NCBI RefSeq assembly: GCF_003864295.1
Contig: NZ_BDQK01000005.1
Location: 1-64,000 of the forward strand
Source: Aphanothece sacrum FPU1
GTDB lineage: Bacteria > Cyanobacteriota > Cyanobacteriia > Cyanobacteriales > Microcystaceae
Direction of reading: 5' to 3'
DNA: 64,000 nt
Part shown: positions 8,533-17,156 of the stretch, in pieces
Numbering within the stretch: position 1 is the first letter of the stretch
Layout: each line of letters begins with the position of its first letter
Position numbers and translations under genes: made by a program
Notes under the pieces: model-generated
Told to the model about the DNA's origin: nothing
Databases searched by the model: none
What the model saw: only the letters and a program-made list of their open reading frames with translations

Positions 8533-9267
8533 ATGGCTTATTCTACTGTTAAAATTCTTTTACCCCAAGAACAAATAATCGATTTTTGTCAACATTGGCA
8601 AATTAGAGAATTATCATTATTCGGGTCTATTTTACGTTCGGATTTTGGGGATGATAGTGATGTTGATATTTTAGTTAGCTTTGCGACTCAAACTAATTAT
8701 AATATTTTTGATATTCTCAAGATGCAAGAAGAATTAGAGGAAATTTTTCAGAGAAAAATAGATTTGATTGACAAAGAAACTATCGAAAAAAGTCCTAATT
8801 GGTTACGTCGTCAAGAAATTTTAGGCACAGCAAAAAATATCTTTATTTCAGATAATAATCCAGACAAATTGACAGCATTAGATATCAATGTTAATGATAA
8901 ATTAAACTCACAAAAATCTATGTCAAGAGATTTAGCAACTTTATTGGATATTGCTCGTTTTGCTCGTAATATTATAACAATTTCTCAAGATATTACTCAA
9001 AATGACTTAGAAAATGATATAATTAAACAGTCAGCTATTTTGTATCAAATAGCTATTTTAGAAGAAGCAGTTAAACGTCTTTCCCCTGAATTTCGTCAAC
9101 AGCATCCTCATGTTCCTTGGAAAAGGATAGCAGGAATGCGCGATATTTTAACCCATAAATATGATCAAATTAATTTAGAAATTGTTGGGGATGTGATGAA
9201 CAATAGAATTCCTGAATTTTTGGCAATGATTGAACCGTTATTGCCAACGGAAGAAAAAGAAAGATAA
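8533..9267 (+). CDS. Single-chain MntA-HepT toxin-antitoxin fusion (NTase + HEPN)
   Basis: 244 aa from the ATG at 8533 (an upstream TTG at 8512 is less likely). Residues 1-105 form a minimal nucleotidyltransferase with the motif GSILRSDFGDDSDVD (GS-X10-DXD, complete). Residues 130-235 form a HEPN/HepT (DUF86) domain with RDILTHKY, the RX4HXY active motif. In two-gene systems MntA adds AMP to the tyrosine of RX4HXY on HepT and silences this RNase. Here both are one polypeptide joined by a linker of about 25 polar residues. Both active motifs look intact. Confidence 0.85.
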   Translation: MAYSTVKILLPQEQIIDFCQHWQIRELSLFGSILRSDFGDDSDVDILVSFATQTNYNIFDILKMQEELEEIFQRKIDLIDKETIEKSPNWLRRQEILGTAKNIFISDNNPDKLTALDINVNDKLNSQKSMSRDLATLLDIARFARNIITISQDITQNDLENDIIKQSAILYQIAILEEAVKRLSPEFRQQHPHVPWKRIAGMRDILTHKYDQINLEIVGDVMNNRIPEFLAMIEPLLPTEEKER

Positions 9268-9283
9268 AAAAGATTGGCATTGC

Positions 9284-9452
9284 GGTTCTACCGGACAAGT
9301 TATGCTAAATTATTAAAAATAATAGACTTTAACTCTAAAGAGTTAAGCTATACAAACAAAGGTTGCCTACGCAACCTAGAATTTAGTCCGCGTTCGTCGG
9401 AGGATCGTTTTTATAGGATCAGGCATAAGGTCTGTTATTAATTGTTATTTTA
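9284..9452. mobile_element. MITE-like element, GGTTCTACCGG family, copy A (right end lost)
   Basis: Left end GGTTCTACCGGACAAGTTAT matches the ends of copies at 20954-21156 and 51624-51814. Internal landmarks are shared (AGACTTTAACTC, AGGTTGCCTACGCAACCT, TATAGGAT). The matching right terminal repeat is missing, so this copy is truncated. No coding capacity. Confidence 0.7.
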
Positions 9453-9457
9453 GTTTC

Positions 9458-9485
9458 GTAGGGACATAATATATTATGCCCCTAC
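9458..9485. repeat. GTAGGGACATAATATATTAT hairpin
   Basis: A 28-nt near-perfect palindrome ending in CCCCTAC. It lies 48 bases past the stop of the dapL gene on the minus strand and may terminate it. Confidence 0.5.
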
Positions 9486-9532
9486 CCATTTTTCGCTCTA
9501 ACAGTCAAGATGCTATAATTCTCAATTGTCCA

Positions 9533-10760
9533 TTACTTAGCTGTAATGCGTTTCATCGCTTCTTGCACATTTTCCCGACTATTAAAGGCAGAAATGCGGA
9601 AATAACCCTCTCCTGCTGCCCCAAAACCTGATCCTGGAGTTCCCACTACATGGACAGTCTGTAATAATTTATCAAAGAAATCCCAACTTGACAGATTATT
9701 GGGGGTTTTTAGCCAAATATAAGGGGCATTGACTCCTCCATATACCTCAAACCCTGCGCCAGTAAGTTGCTCACAGATAATTTTAGCATTTTCTAAATAA
9801 AAGCTAACTAAGGCGTTAACTTGCGCCTTTCCTGCCTCAGAATAAACCGCCTCGGCCCCCCGTTGCACAATATAGGAAACCCCGTTAAATTTGGTAGATT
9901 GGCGACGGTTCCACAACTTCCATAATTCTACCTCAGAAGCGTCTAAAGCTTTAGCTTTTAAGGTTTTGGGAACAACAGTTAAAGCGCAACGAGTCCCCGT
10001 AAACCCGGCATTTTTGGAAAAAGACCGAAACTCAATAGCGCAGTCTCTGGCCCCTTCAATTTCATAGATAGAATGGGGTAAGCTAGGATCGGTGATAAAT
10101 GCTTCGTAAGGCCGCATCAAACAAGATAATTGATCCATGACCCAAAGCATAGTCTACCCAAGCTTTAAGGTACTCTTTTGTTGCAGTGGCCCCGGTCGGG
10201 TTATTAGGGAAACACAGATAAATGAGGTCAACTTTTTGAGTCGGTATCTCTGCAATAAATTTGTTTTCGGTAGTGATAGGTAAATAAACTAACCCGTCAT
10301 ATTCTCCTTTTTCGTTGATATTTCCCGTATTACCAGCCATAACATTAGTATCCACATAAACGGGATATACGGGGTCTGTTACCGCAATTTTGTTATTTTT
10401 GCCAAAAATATCGAGAATGTTGCCTGTATCGCATTTAGAACCGTCGGAGATGAAGATTTCAGAAGCATCTATATCACATCCTCTAGCTTGGAAATCATGG
10501 GCAGCGATAGTTTCCCGCAACCATCCGTAACCCTGTTCGGGGCCATAACCTTTGAAACTGCTGCGATCGCCCATATCTTCAACTGCTTTAATCATAGCGG
10601 TGCGACACGCTTCGGGCAGAGGTTCAGTTACGTCACCAATACCCAGTTTAATGATTTTAGCATCGGAGTTAGCTTCAGCGAAGGCGTTTACCCGTCTTGC
10701 TATTTCAGGGAAAAGGTATCCTGCTTTGAGTTTGAGATAATTGTCGTTGATAGTTGCCAT
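9533..10760 (-). pseudogene. dapL: LL-diaminopimelate aminotransferase with a one-base frameshift
   Basis: DapL makes LL-diaminopimelate from tetrahydrodipicolinate in one PLP-dependent step, the route to lysine and peptidoglycan in cyanobacteria. The first frame (10760 to 10083) covers residues 1 to about 217, ending normally in GSIILFDAA and then leaving the family. The second frame resumes exactly with [16 protein letters not shown] and holds the PLP-lysine motif [12 protein letters not shown]. The minus strand reads GCCTTACGAA where GCCTACGAA would keep frame, so one extra T (plus-strand A at 10108/10109) explains the break. Without it the protein would be about 410 aa, the normal length. 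As DapL should be essential, a sequencing error or a very recent mutation is likely. Confidence 0.9.
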
Positions 10761-10798
10761 ATGTTAGATCATTAGAAATGCCAATAAGTAGGTAGACA

Positions 10799-10900
10799 AA
10801 ATTAATTAGACAAATTTTGTAGGGGCTGGTTTTTGTAGGGGCTGGTTTTTTACATAAATTAATGATTCTCACAAAAAAGTTAAATAAACCCGCCCCTACT
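10799..10900. repeat. GGGGCTGGTTTTT / AAACCCGCCCCTAC repeat, left copy of an inverted pair
   Basis: About 100 bp with TAGGGGCTGGTTTTT (twice) and TAAATAAACCCGCCCCTAC. The reverse complement of 11447-11551 matches it closely over its length, so the two copies flank the 52-aa ORF at 11152 as an inverted pair. Confidence 0.75.
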
Positions 10901-11151
10901 ACCTTTGTTACTTAACCATTACGACTATATCAAAACCCGCCCTGGCTGTGCAATTAATTTTGCGCACGGTACTTACTAAGCTTACTGCTAATGATTCCCC
11001 CTTATCTAAGTAATAAGTAATAAATAAATAAATAATAATCAGAGATTTTTCTGATGACTAATTTTAGCGAACAATCTAGACTGAATATTACTTAAGTCAA
11101 TTTCAATCATATAAGTAATAATTCAAAAGCTTAAAAGCCCAGGACATAAAA

Positions 11152-11310
11152 ATGGAAATAACTCAGAATAAATGGGAATTTGCGACATTAGCAAGCTATG
11201 AACAATTCATATTCCAATTACTAGAAGAAAATGAATTCATTGCCGACCCATTACTTGACTGGGAAGATGCCTTATTAGATAATAATTTTTTACTTAGACA
11301 ATCCCCTTAA
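11152..11310 (+). CDS. Small acidic hypothetical protein (52 aa)
   Basis: ATG at 11152 preceded by AGGACATAAAA; ends TAA at 11308. The product begins MEITQNKWEFATLASYEQFI and is acidic (LLEENEF, DWEDALLD). Composition and codon use fit a real small gene. I know no family. It sits alone between inverted copies of an interspersed repeat. Confidence 0.5.
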   Translation: MEITQNKWEFATLASYEQFIFQLLEENEFIADPLLDWEDALLDNNFLLRQSP

Positions 11311-11316
11311 TAAATA

Positions 11317-11345
11317 GTAGGTTGGGTTGAGGAACGAAACCCAAC
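11317..11345. repeat. GTAGGTTGGGTTGAGGAACG interspersed repeat, copy 2
   Basis: Identical to the 29-bp unit at 1043-1071. It lies 6 bases after the stop of the small ORF. Confidence 0.85.
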
Positions 11346-11410
11346 AAATACTAATTGTAATAATTGTAATAAGGGACGAATTTATTTGACTTTTTTGTCA
11401 GCATCATGTA

Positions 11411-11551
11411 ATCGGGGAGGGTTTATTCAATTTTTTTGTGATAATCATAAAAGAGGGGCGGGTTTATTCAATTTTTTTGTGATAATCATAAATCCAGTAA
11501 AAAACCCGCCCCTACAAAAACCGGCCCTGACAAATTTTATGTAATTAATTT
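11411..11551. repeat. AAACCCGCCCCTAC repeat, right copy of the inverted pair
   Basis: Contains two tandem GGGTTTATTCAATTTTTTTG units (at about 11419 and 11460) followed by ACCCGCCCCTACAAAAACCGG. It pairs as a reverse complement with 10799-10900. Nothing else is seen in 11346-11634 apart from the upstream region of the next gene. Confidence 0.7.
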
Positions 11552-11634
11552 CATATACCGATTTAATACCAACTCTGTTTTTAAGGTATGATGGTAGAGA
11601 ATTTAACATCTCAAACCAATCTACTAGGAAGTCG

Positions 11635-13608
11635 ATGAAAAGTTTGTGGAATGACCAAGAAGCGGCTAAATATCGCGGCGAATTAGGATTACGAGTCTAT
11701 ACATCCCGATTATTAGGACAAAATCCGTCTTTAGTGTTACATGGAGGTGGCAATACTTCCGTTAAGATTCGTCAAGAAAACTTAGTTGGTGAAACAGAAG
11801 ATATTCTCTATGTTAAAGGAAGTGGTTGGGACTTAGCCACCATAGAAGAAGCTGGATTTTCAGGAGTCAAAATACCCCATCTATTAAAATTAGCAAAACT
11901 GCCAAGTTTATCTGATTCTCAGATGGTGAATGAACTCAAAACCCAGATGATCAAATCAACTGCCCCATCTCCTTCAGTAGAAACCATACTTCATGCTATT
12001 CTACCTCATAAATATGTTGATCATACCCATGCAGATGCAGTAGTTACTATCACCAATACAGCAGAAGGAAGAAAAAGAATTGAAGAACTATATGGGGATA
12101 AAGTAGTCATTATTCCCTATATTATGCCAGGCTTTGATTTAGCCCGTTTATGCGCTCAAGAATGGACAATTCAAGCTCAGGAAAAAACCATAGGCATGGT
12201 ATTAATGAATCATGGCATTTTTTCCTTTGGAGAAACTGCCCAAGACGCTTATGAAAAGATGATTGAATTAGTTAGTCAAGCAGAAGAATATTTACAAAAA
12301 AATCAAGCTTGGAATATTTCTTATTCTTCAATTATTCCACCTCAAAAAAGTTTAACTCATCCCATTGCTAAGTTACGTTATGAAGTTTCCCAAGCAGCCG
12401 GATTTCCTGTTATTTTAACCTTTCATCGTCAAGAAAAATACTTAAGATTTGTTCAAAGAGAAGATATTCAAACCATTTCTCAACAAGGCCCCGCAACCCC
12501 AGATCATGTCATTCGCACTAAAATTTTGCCCTTATTAGGACAGGACGTACAGGGATATGTAAACGCCTATGAAACCTACTTTAAGACCCATATAACTCAA
12601 GCTAAAGACCCTAAAACCATGCTTGATCCTGCCCCCAGAATAATTTTAGATCCCGAATTAGGATTAGGAGCGATCGGACGTAATGCTAAAGATGCCGCCA
12701 TAGTTGCCGATATTTACGAGCATACCATCGAAATTATCGAAAGATCTACATTTTTAGGCGGATATCAAGCCTTATCAGCTCCAGATCTCTTTGATGTGGA
12801 ATATTGGGAATTAGAACAGGCAAAATTGGCAAAAGGGGGCAAACCGTCCGTTTTTTCGGGAGAAATTGCCTTAGTAACGGGTGCAGCATCCGGTATTGGT
12901 AAAGCTTGTGTTAACGCTTTATTGCAACGGGGGGCCGCAGTGGTGGGCCTCGATATTAATGAGGCTATCACCGATTTGTATAAACGCCCTGACTTTTATG
13001 GTATTCCCTGCGATATCACCGATGAAACCGCTATTAAAAACGCCATAGAAACCACTGTACAAAGGTTTGGTGGTTTAGATATGGTGATTCTTAATGCGGG
13101 TATTTTCCCTGCTGCTTGTCCCATCGAAACCCTTTCTAGTGAGCAATGGCGACGTATTATGAGCATTAATCTGGATGCTAATTTAGTGTTAATGCGAGAG
13201 GTTCACCCCTTCCTGAAATTAGCTCCTAAAGGTGGTAGAATCGTCGTTATTGGCTCGAAAAACGTTCCGGCCCCCGGCCCAGGGGTGGCAGCTTATTCTG
13301 CCTCCAAAGCAGCCTTAAATCAATTAACTCGTGTAGCCGCCTTAGAATGGGGTAAAGACAATATTCGTCTTAATTCTATTCATCCTAACGGGGTATTTGA
13401 TACAGGAATTTGGACAGAAGAAGTATTAGAAGCAAGGGCTAAACATTATGGTTTAACAGTGCAAGAATATAAAACTAATAATGTTTTAAAAGTGGAAGTA
13501 ACCAGTCAAGATGTAGCAGAATTAGCTGCTTTTATGTGTGATAGTTTGTTTGCCAAAACAACAGCAGCCCAAATTCCGTTAGATGGAGGAAATGAAAGGG
13601 TTATTTAA
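11635..13608 (+). CDS. Bifunctional class II aldolase / short-chain dehydrogenase
   Basis: 657 aa. Residues 1-385 form a class II aldolase/adducin domain, with zinc-binding HTHADAVV near 131 and MNHGIFSFG near 194. Residues about 405-655 are an SDR dehydrogenase with TGAASGIGKA, an NAG-type motif in ILNAGIF and the catalytic YSASK. This is the architecture of RhaE/YuxG-like enzymes that cleave a sugar phosphate such as rhamnulose-1-P and oxidise the lactaldehyde formed. The fusion is normal for the family. It stands alone; the substrate is inferred from family only. Confidence 0.88.
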   Translation: MKSLWNDQEAAKYRGELGLRVYTSRLLGQNPSLVLHGGGNTSVKIRQENLVGETEDILYVKGSGWDLATIEEAGFSGVKIPHLLKLAKLPSLSDSQMVNELKTQMIKSTAPSPSVETILHAILPHKYVDHTHADAVVTITNTAEGRKRIEELYGDKVVIIPYIMPGFDLARLCAQEWTIQAQEKTIGMVLMNHGIFSFGETAQDAYEKMIELVSQAEEYLQKNQAWNISYSSIIPPQKSLTHPIAKLRYEVSQAAGFPVILTFHRQEKYLRFVQREDIQTISQQGPATPDHVIRTKILPLLGQDVQGYVNAYETYFKTHITQAKDPKTMLDPAPRIILDPELGLGAIGRNAKDAAIVADIYEHTIEIIERSTFLGGYQALSAPDLFDVEYWELEQAKLAKGGKPSVFSGEIALVTGAASGIGKACVNALLQRGAAVVGLDINEAITDLYKRPDFYGIPCDITDETAIKNAIETTVQRFGGLDMVILNAGIFPAACPIETLSSEQWRRIMSINLDANLVLMREVHPFLKLAPKGGRIVVIGSKNVPAPGPGVAAYSASKAALNQLTRVAALEWGKDNIRLNSIHPNGVFDTGIWTEEVLEARAKHYGLTVQEYKTNNVLKVEVTSQDVAELAAFMCDSLFAKTTAAQIPLDGGNERVI

Positions 13609-13799
13609 CAGAGATCTTATCCTAGTAGGGTGGGTTACACGCGGTTATAATTTTAATAACAAAACTAATAATTTTCAAAGTGCGTCGTAACCCTTCATCT
13701 TAAGTATTGTAACTCCGAGATACCTTTTTTAGCAATATTTTATGATAGACAATTTACCGCAAAACATATATTATTATCAATGTAAGTAGGTGTCTAAAT

Positions 13800-14636
13800 A
13801 TGATTGAAAATAACTGGAAAAATTTTCTCAAAAATCTAGGAGAATGGAAAGGGTCATTTACGGTAATTTCTACTCAAGGAAATATTATTAGTTCTACCCC
13901 ATCAATTATTAATTTAGAAGGGTTAGAAGATAATAAATTAGTGCGGTTTCGTGTTCGTCGTTTTGGCCCAGGTGGTTATGATCAAACCCCTGCTCAAGAC
14001 TATCAACAAGAATATCGTACAATGGGAAAACAGCTTATTTTCTTTGAAACCGGAACCTTTTCTAAAGGGTCTTTACAATTAGCTCCTTTTTCTGATTTTG
14101 GGGCAGAATTTGGCTTTATAAAAGATGATCGCCGTTTGCGTTCTGTGCTTCTCTTTGATACTCAAGGAGAATTTTCAAGTATTACCCTAATTCGGGAATT
14201 TCGCAGTGGAACCGATGCTCAGGAACGTCCCCAGTTAACATTAGATCAATTATTAGGAAAATGGGAAGGAATTGCTTGTACTGCTTCCCCAGACTTTCGA
14301 CCATTACAGAGTTGTCAAACTTCCTTAGAAGTCAAAAAAATTGACGATACACATATACAACAACAATTAACATTTGAGAATCAAACTATTACGTCCATAG
14401 CACGAATTGAAGATAATAAACTGCACTTTGAACAAGGAGAAATTCCTAGACAAATCTTATTATTAGCTGATGGTGCATCTACTAATGTTCCTTTAAAATT
14501 AAAATTGAGACAACCTTTTTTTTTAGAAGTAGGTTGGTTAGTTAATACGAAAGAACGTCAGCGTTTAATTCGTCATTATGATGCTACAGGTGCTTGGACT
14601 GCTTCCACTCATGTCATTGAACATAAAGTTGATTAA
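13800..14636 (+). CDS. DUF3598 family protein
   Basis: 278-aa cyanobacterial protein made of two lipocalin-like halves: residues 1-140 (start NNWKNFLKNLGEWKGSFTVI) and residues 150-275 (LLGKWEGIACTASPDFRPL). Both halves open with a G-x-W-x-G pattern, as in CpcS/T-type beta barrels, so binding of a small hydrophobic ligand is plausible. Function is unknown. It is monocistronic and ends just upstream of the heptamer array. Confidence 0.7.
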   Translation: MIENNWKNFLKNLGEWKGSFTVISTQGNIISSTPSIINLEGLEDNKLVRFRVRRFGPGGYDQTPAQDYQQEYRTMGKQLIFFETGTFSKGSLQLAPFSDFGAEFGFIKDDRRLRSVLLFDTQGEFSSITLIREFRSGTDAQERPQLTLDQLLGKWEGIACTASPDFRPLQSCQTSLEVKKIDDTHIQQQLTFENQTITSIARIEDNKLHFEQGEIPRQILLLADGASTNVPLKLKLRQPFFLEVGWLVNTKERQRLIRHYDATGAWTASTHVIEHKVD

Positions 14637-14721
14637 TTTATGTTGAGTTGGGATAGCTTAACTTACAATTTTTAAGTATAATAATAATCTTCCTGAAAAT
14701 AGGAGTTTAAGAATTAAACAG

Positions 14722-15161
14722 TTCATAATTTATAATTCATAATTCATAATTTATAATTCATAATTTATAATTCATAATTCATAATTCATAATTCATAATT
14801 CATAATTCATAATTCATAATTCATAATTCATAATTCATAATTCATAATTCATAATTCATAATTCATAATTCATAATTCATAATTCATAATTCATAATTCA
14901 TAATTCATAATTCATAATTCATAATTCATAATTCATAATTCATAATTCATAATTCATAATTCATAATTCATAATTCATAATTCATAATTCATAATTCATA
15001 ATTCATAATTCATAATTCATAATTCATAATTCATAATTCATAATTCATAATTCATAATTCATAATTCATAATTCATAATTCATAATTCATAATTCATAAT
15101 TCATAATTCATAATTCATAATTCATAATTCATAATTCATAATTCATAATTCATAATTCATA
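14722..15161. repeat. Tandem array of a 7-bp unit (AATTCAT), about 63 copies
   Basis: About 440 bp of nearly perfect AATTCAT heptamers. The first 50 bases contain a few variant units (AATTTAT), after which the array is almost uniform. As 7 is not a multiple of 3, no long frame passes through it. Its right end is joined directly to the coding sequence of a gluconokinase relic. It is a heptanucleotide STRR-type array, unusually long. Confidence 0.97.
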
Positions 15162-15245
15162 GAAATTACAAGCTAATTTATCCCTGAGTTGTTGGCCAAT
15201 AGTTGTTTTACCTGACCCAGAAACACCCATTAATAGATAAATCAT
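15150..15245 (-). pseudogene. Gluconokinase N-terminal relic cut by the heptamer array
   Basis: From an ATG at 15245 the frame reads MIYLLMGVSGSGKTTIGQQL and on to KLACNFY, then enters the heptamer array and stops within three codons. The P-loop GVSGSGKTT and following residues match the start of GntK-type gluconokinases (about 160-170 aa), which phosphorylate gluconate. All sequence after residue 29 is missing, and no matching piece is seen on the far side of the array. Confidence 0.75.
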
Positions 15246-15310
15246 GTTATCCTTAATCCTAAATTATATTAAAATAATAATATATAAGACACTAAATTCT
15301 TAAAAAATCA

Positions 15311-16012
15311 ATGCTAGTTCCTCTGACTCGTGAAGCATTTGAACAAATTATCCCACCTATTGCTACAGGGCCTCAATATGCTCATTATTGGGGAAAATTG
15401 CGAGATGTTTTAAGAAAACTATTAATTTCTGTTGTCGCTTTAACCGTTTTTTGGCTCATAGGAAAACTGTTAGGGCCAGGAGGACAAACTGTTAAACTAA
15501 TTTTTGATATTATTGCAGGACTTTATTGGTTATGGTCGCCTGTTTTTTGGGCCAGTATTCGCAATGGAACCTATCGAAGGTTGCCTTATAGTGGATTTTG
15601 GCGCGGTGAAGTCCTAGACGTTTTTATCACCGAAGAATTAGTAAGAGAGGAACAAAATGTCAATAAATGGGGAGAATTAGTTGTGATTGAAAATCGAGAG
15701 CGACGTATTAATATAGAAGTAGGAGATCAAGAAGGATTTCGAGCAACAGTACAAGCTCCAGTAAAGCGTATTTATAAAGGAATTGTTCCCGGACAAATCG
15801 CTGAAATGCTAATATTATCAAAGCAACCTGATCTCAGTCGAATTGATAAAATTACAGATGTTTATTTGCCTCAGTATAACCTTTGGGTCGGAGATTATCC
15901 CTATTTACGGCGAGATGTATTTAAAGAGGTTCGTACTGAGTTGGGGGGTAGTCCCAGAAATACCACTCGTCGCCGTCCTCCCACAACTAAAAGACGTAAA
16001 CGATTAGATTAG
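15311..16012 (+). CDS. Conserved cyanobacterial membrane protein
   Basis: 233 aa. Two adjacent membrane helices lie at about residues 35-53 and 60-82, followed by a soluble beta-rich domain and a strongly basic tail (TTRRRPPTTKRRKRLD). Proteins of this type are common in cyanobacteria and often carry the label phosphate ABC permease, which the two-helix layout does not support. Function unknown. Confidence 0.7.
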   Translation: MLVPLTREAFEQIIPPIATGPQYAHYWGKLRDVLRKLLISVVALTVFWLIGKLLGPGGQTVKLIFDIIAGLYWLWSPVFWASIRNGTYRRLPYSGFWRGEVLDVFITEELVREEQNVNKWGELVVIENRERRINIEVGDQEGFRATVQAPVKRIYKGIVPGQIAEMLILSKQPDLSRIDKITDVYLPQYNLWVGDYPYLRRDVFKEVRTELGGSPRNTTRRRPPTTKRRKRLD

Positions 16013-16149
16013 ACTATAATTAAACGAAAGTACAGTTTTATGTAGCAGCCAAAAACGAAAAAATAAAGTAAAGTTATTGAAAAAGCTAGAAAGGAACTTT
16101 GTTCAACAGCTAAAGTCTAAACCTCAATAAGAAAAACTTTTACACAAAA

Positions 16150-17127
16150 ATGCTAGATCATCGCGATGAACCTGCTACAATGGCTCGTATTAGCCATCGG
16201 GTTGCCGTATTAATTCCTTGTCGTAATGAAGGCCTAACTATTGCTCAAGTGGTTAAAGGGTTTCGCCAAGAGTTACCAGAAGCTCAAATTTATGTATATG
16301 ATAATCGCTCTACAGATGATACCGTAGATCAGGCTAAGTCTACTGATGCCATCGTCCGTTATGAACCCCAACCGGGTAAGGGAAATGTCATTAGACGGAT
16401 GTTTGCTGATATTGAGGCGGATATTTATGTCTTAGTCGATGGAGATAACACCTATGAAGTCTCTGCTATTGGACGACTCATACAGCGTCTTTTAGACAGT
16501 CATCTCGATATGGTAGTGGGGGCGCGTCGTTCTGAGGCGAAAGATAAAGAAGCTTATCGTCTAGGGCATCGGGAGGGTAACATTTTTCTCAAGGGTGTGG
16601 TTCAATTATTATTTGGCGCGCAACTTAAAGATATGTTGTCCGGTTATCGGATATTTTCCCGTCGTTTTGTTAAATCTTTTCCTGCCCTTTCTAGTGGGTT
16701 TGAAATTGAAACAGAATTTACAGTACATGCCCTAGAACTAAAGCTTCCTTTTGCTGAAGAATATATATTATATGGGTCAAGACCTCCAGGTTCAGAAAGC
16801 AAATTAAAAACCTTTACTGATGGTTGGCGAGTCTTAGGAACAGCTATTTTATTATTTAAAGAAGCCCGTCCTTTTTTATTTTTTGGTATGGTATTTTTAG
16901 TATTGGGCTTAATTTCAATGGGGTTAGGATTACCGATTTTTAGCGAATATGTCGCTACTGGATTAGTTCCTAGACAACCTACCGCTATTTTAGCTGCTTC
17001 AATTATGTTATTAGCTTTTTTAAGTCTAACTTGTGGACTAATTTTAGATTCTGTGGCTAGAGGTCGTCGAGAAATGAAACGCATGACTTATCTATTGCAT
17101 CCTGCGCCGAATTTAGACAATCCTTAA
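16150..17127 (+). CDS. Family 2 glycosyltransferase with C-terminal membrane helices
   Basis: 325 aa. The GT-A domain covers residues 15-235: VAVLIPCRNE, YDNRSTDDT, the DGDNTYE metal-binding DXD equivalent, and MLSGYRIFSRR. Two membrane helices follow at about 245-265 and 275-300. It resembles dolichyl/polyprenyl-phosphate mannosyl- or glucosyltransferases that feed lipid-linked sugar to GT-C enzymes. The next gene, 29 bases downstream, encodes a polytopic membrane protein that could be the acceptor enzyme. An internal ATG at 16180 is an alternative start. Confidence 0.85.
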   Translation: MLDHRDEPATMARISHRVAVLIPCRNEGLTIAQVVKGFRQELPEAQIYVYDNRSTDDTVDQAKSTDAIVRYEPQPGKGNVIRRMFADIEADIYVLVDGDNTYEVSAIGRLIQRLLDSHLDMVVGARRSEAKDKEAYRLGHREGNIFLKGVVQLLFGAQLKDMLSGYRIFSRRFVKSFPALSSGFEIETEFTVHALELKLPFAEEYILYGSRPPGSESKLKTFTDGWRVLGTAILLFKEARPFLFFGMVFLVLGLISMGLGLPIFSEYVATGLVPRQPTAILAASIMLLAFLSLTCGLILDSVARGRREMKRMTYLLHPAPNLDNP

Positions 17128-17156
17128 ACTGATATTTGATTCTCCAAAATTAAGCC

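Noticed and set aside
10083-10150. Programmed frameshift in dapL
   Set aside because: The site TTAC is not a slippery heptamer and no stimulatory structure is evident; a one-base indel is simpler.
10488-10775. Plus-strand frames over the dapL region
   Set aside because: They are opposite the well conserved N-terminal half of DapL.
14722-15161. Regular repeat array as a possible CRISPR
   Set aside because: The unit is a 7-bp tandem without spacers; no cas genes are nearby.
15311-16012. Phosphate ABC transporter permease
   Set aside because: Only two membrane helices and no permease EAA-type loop; the label used for such proteins is not supported.
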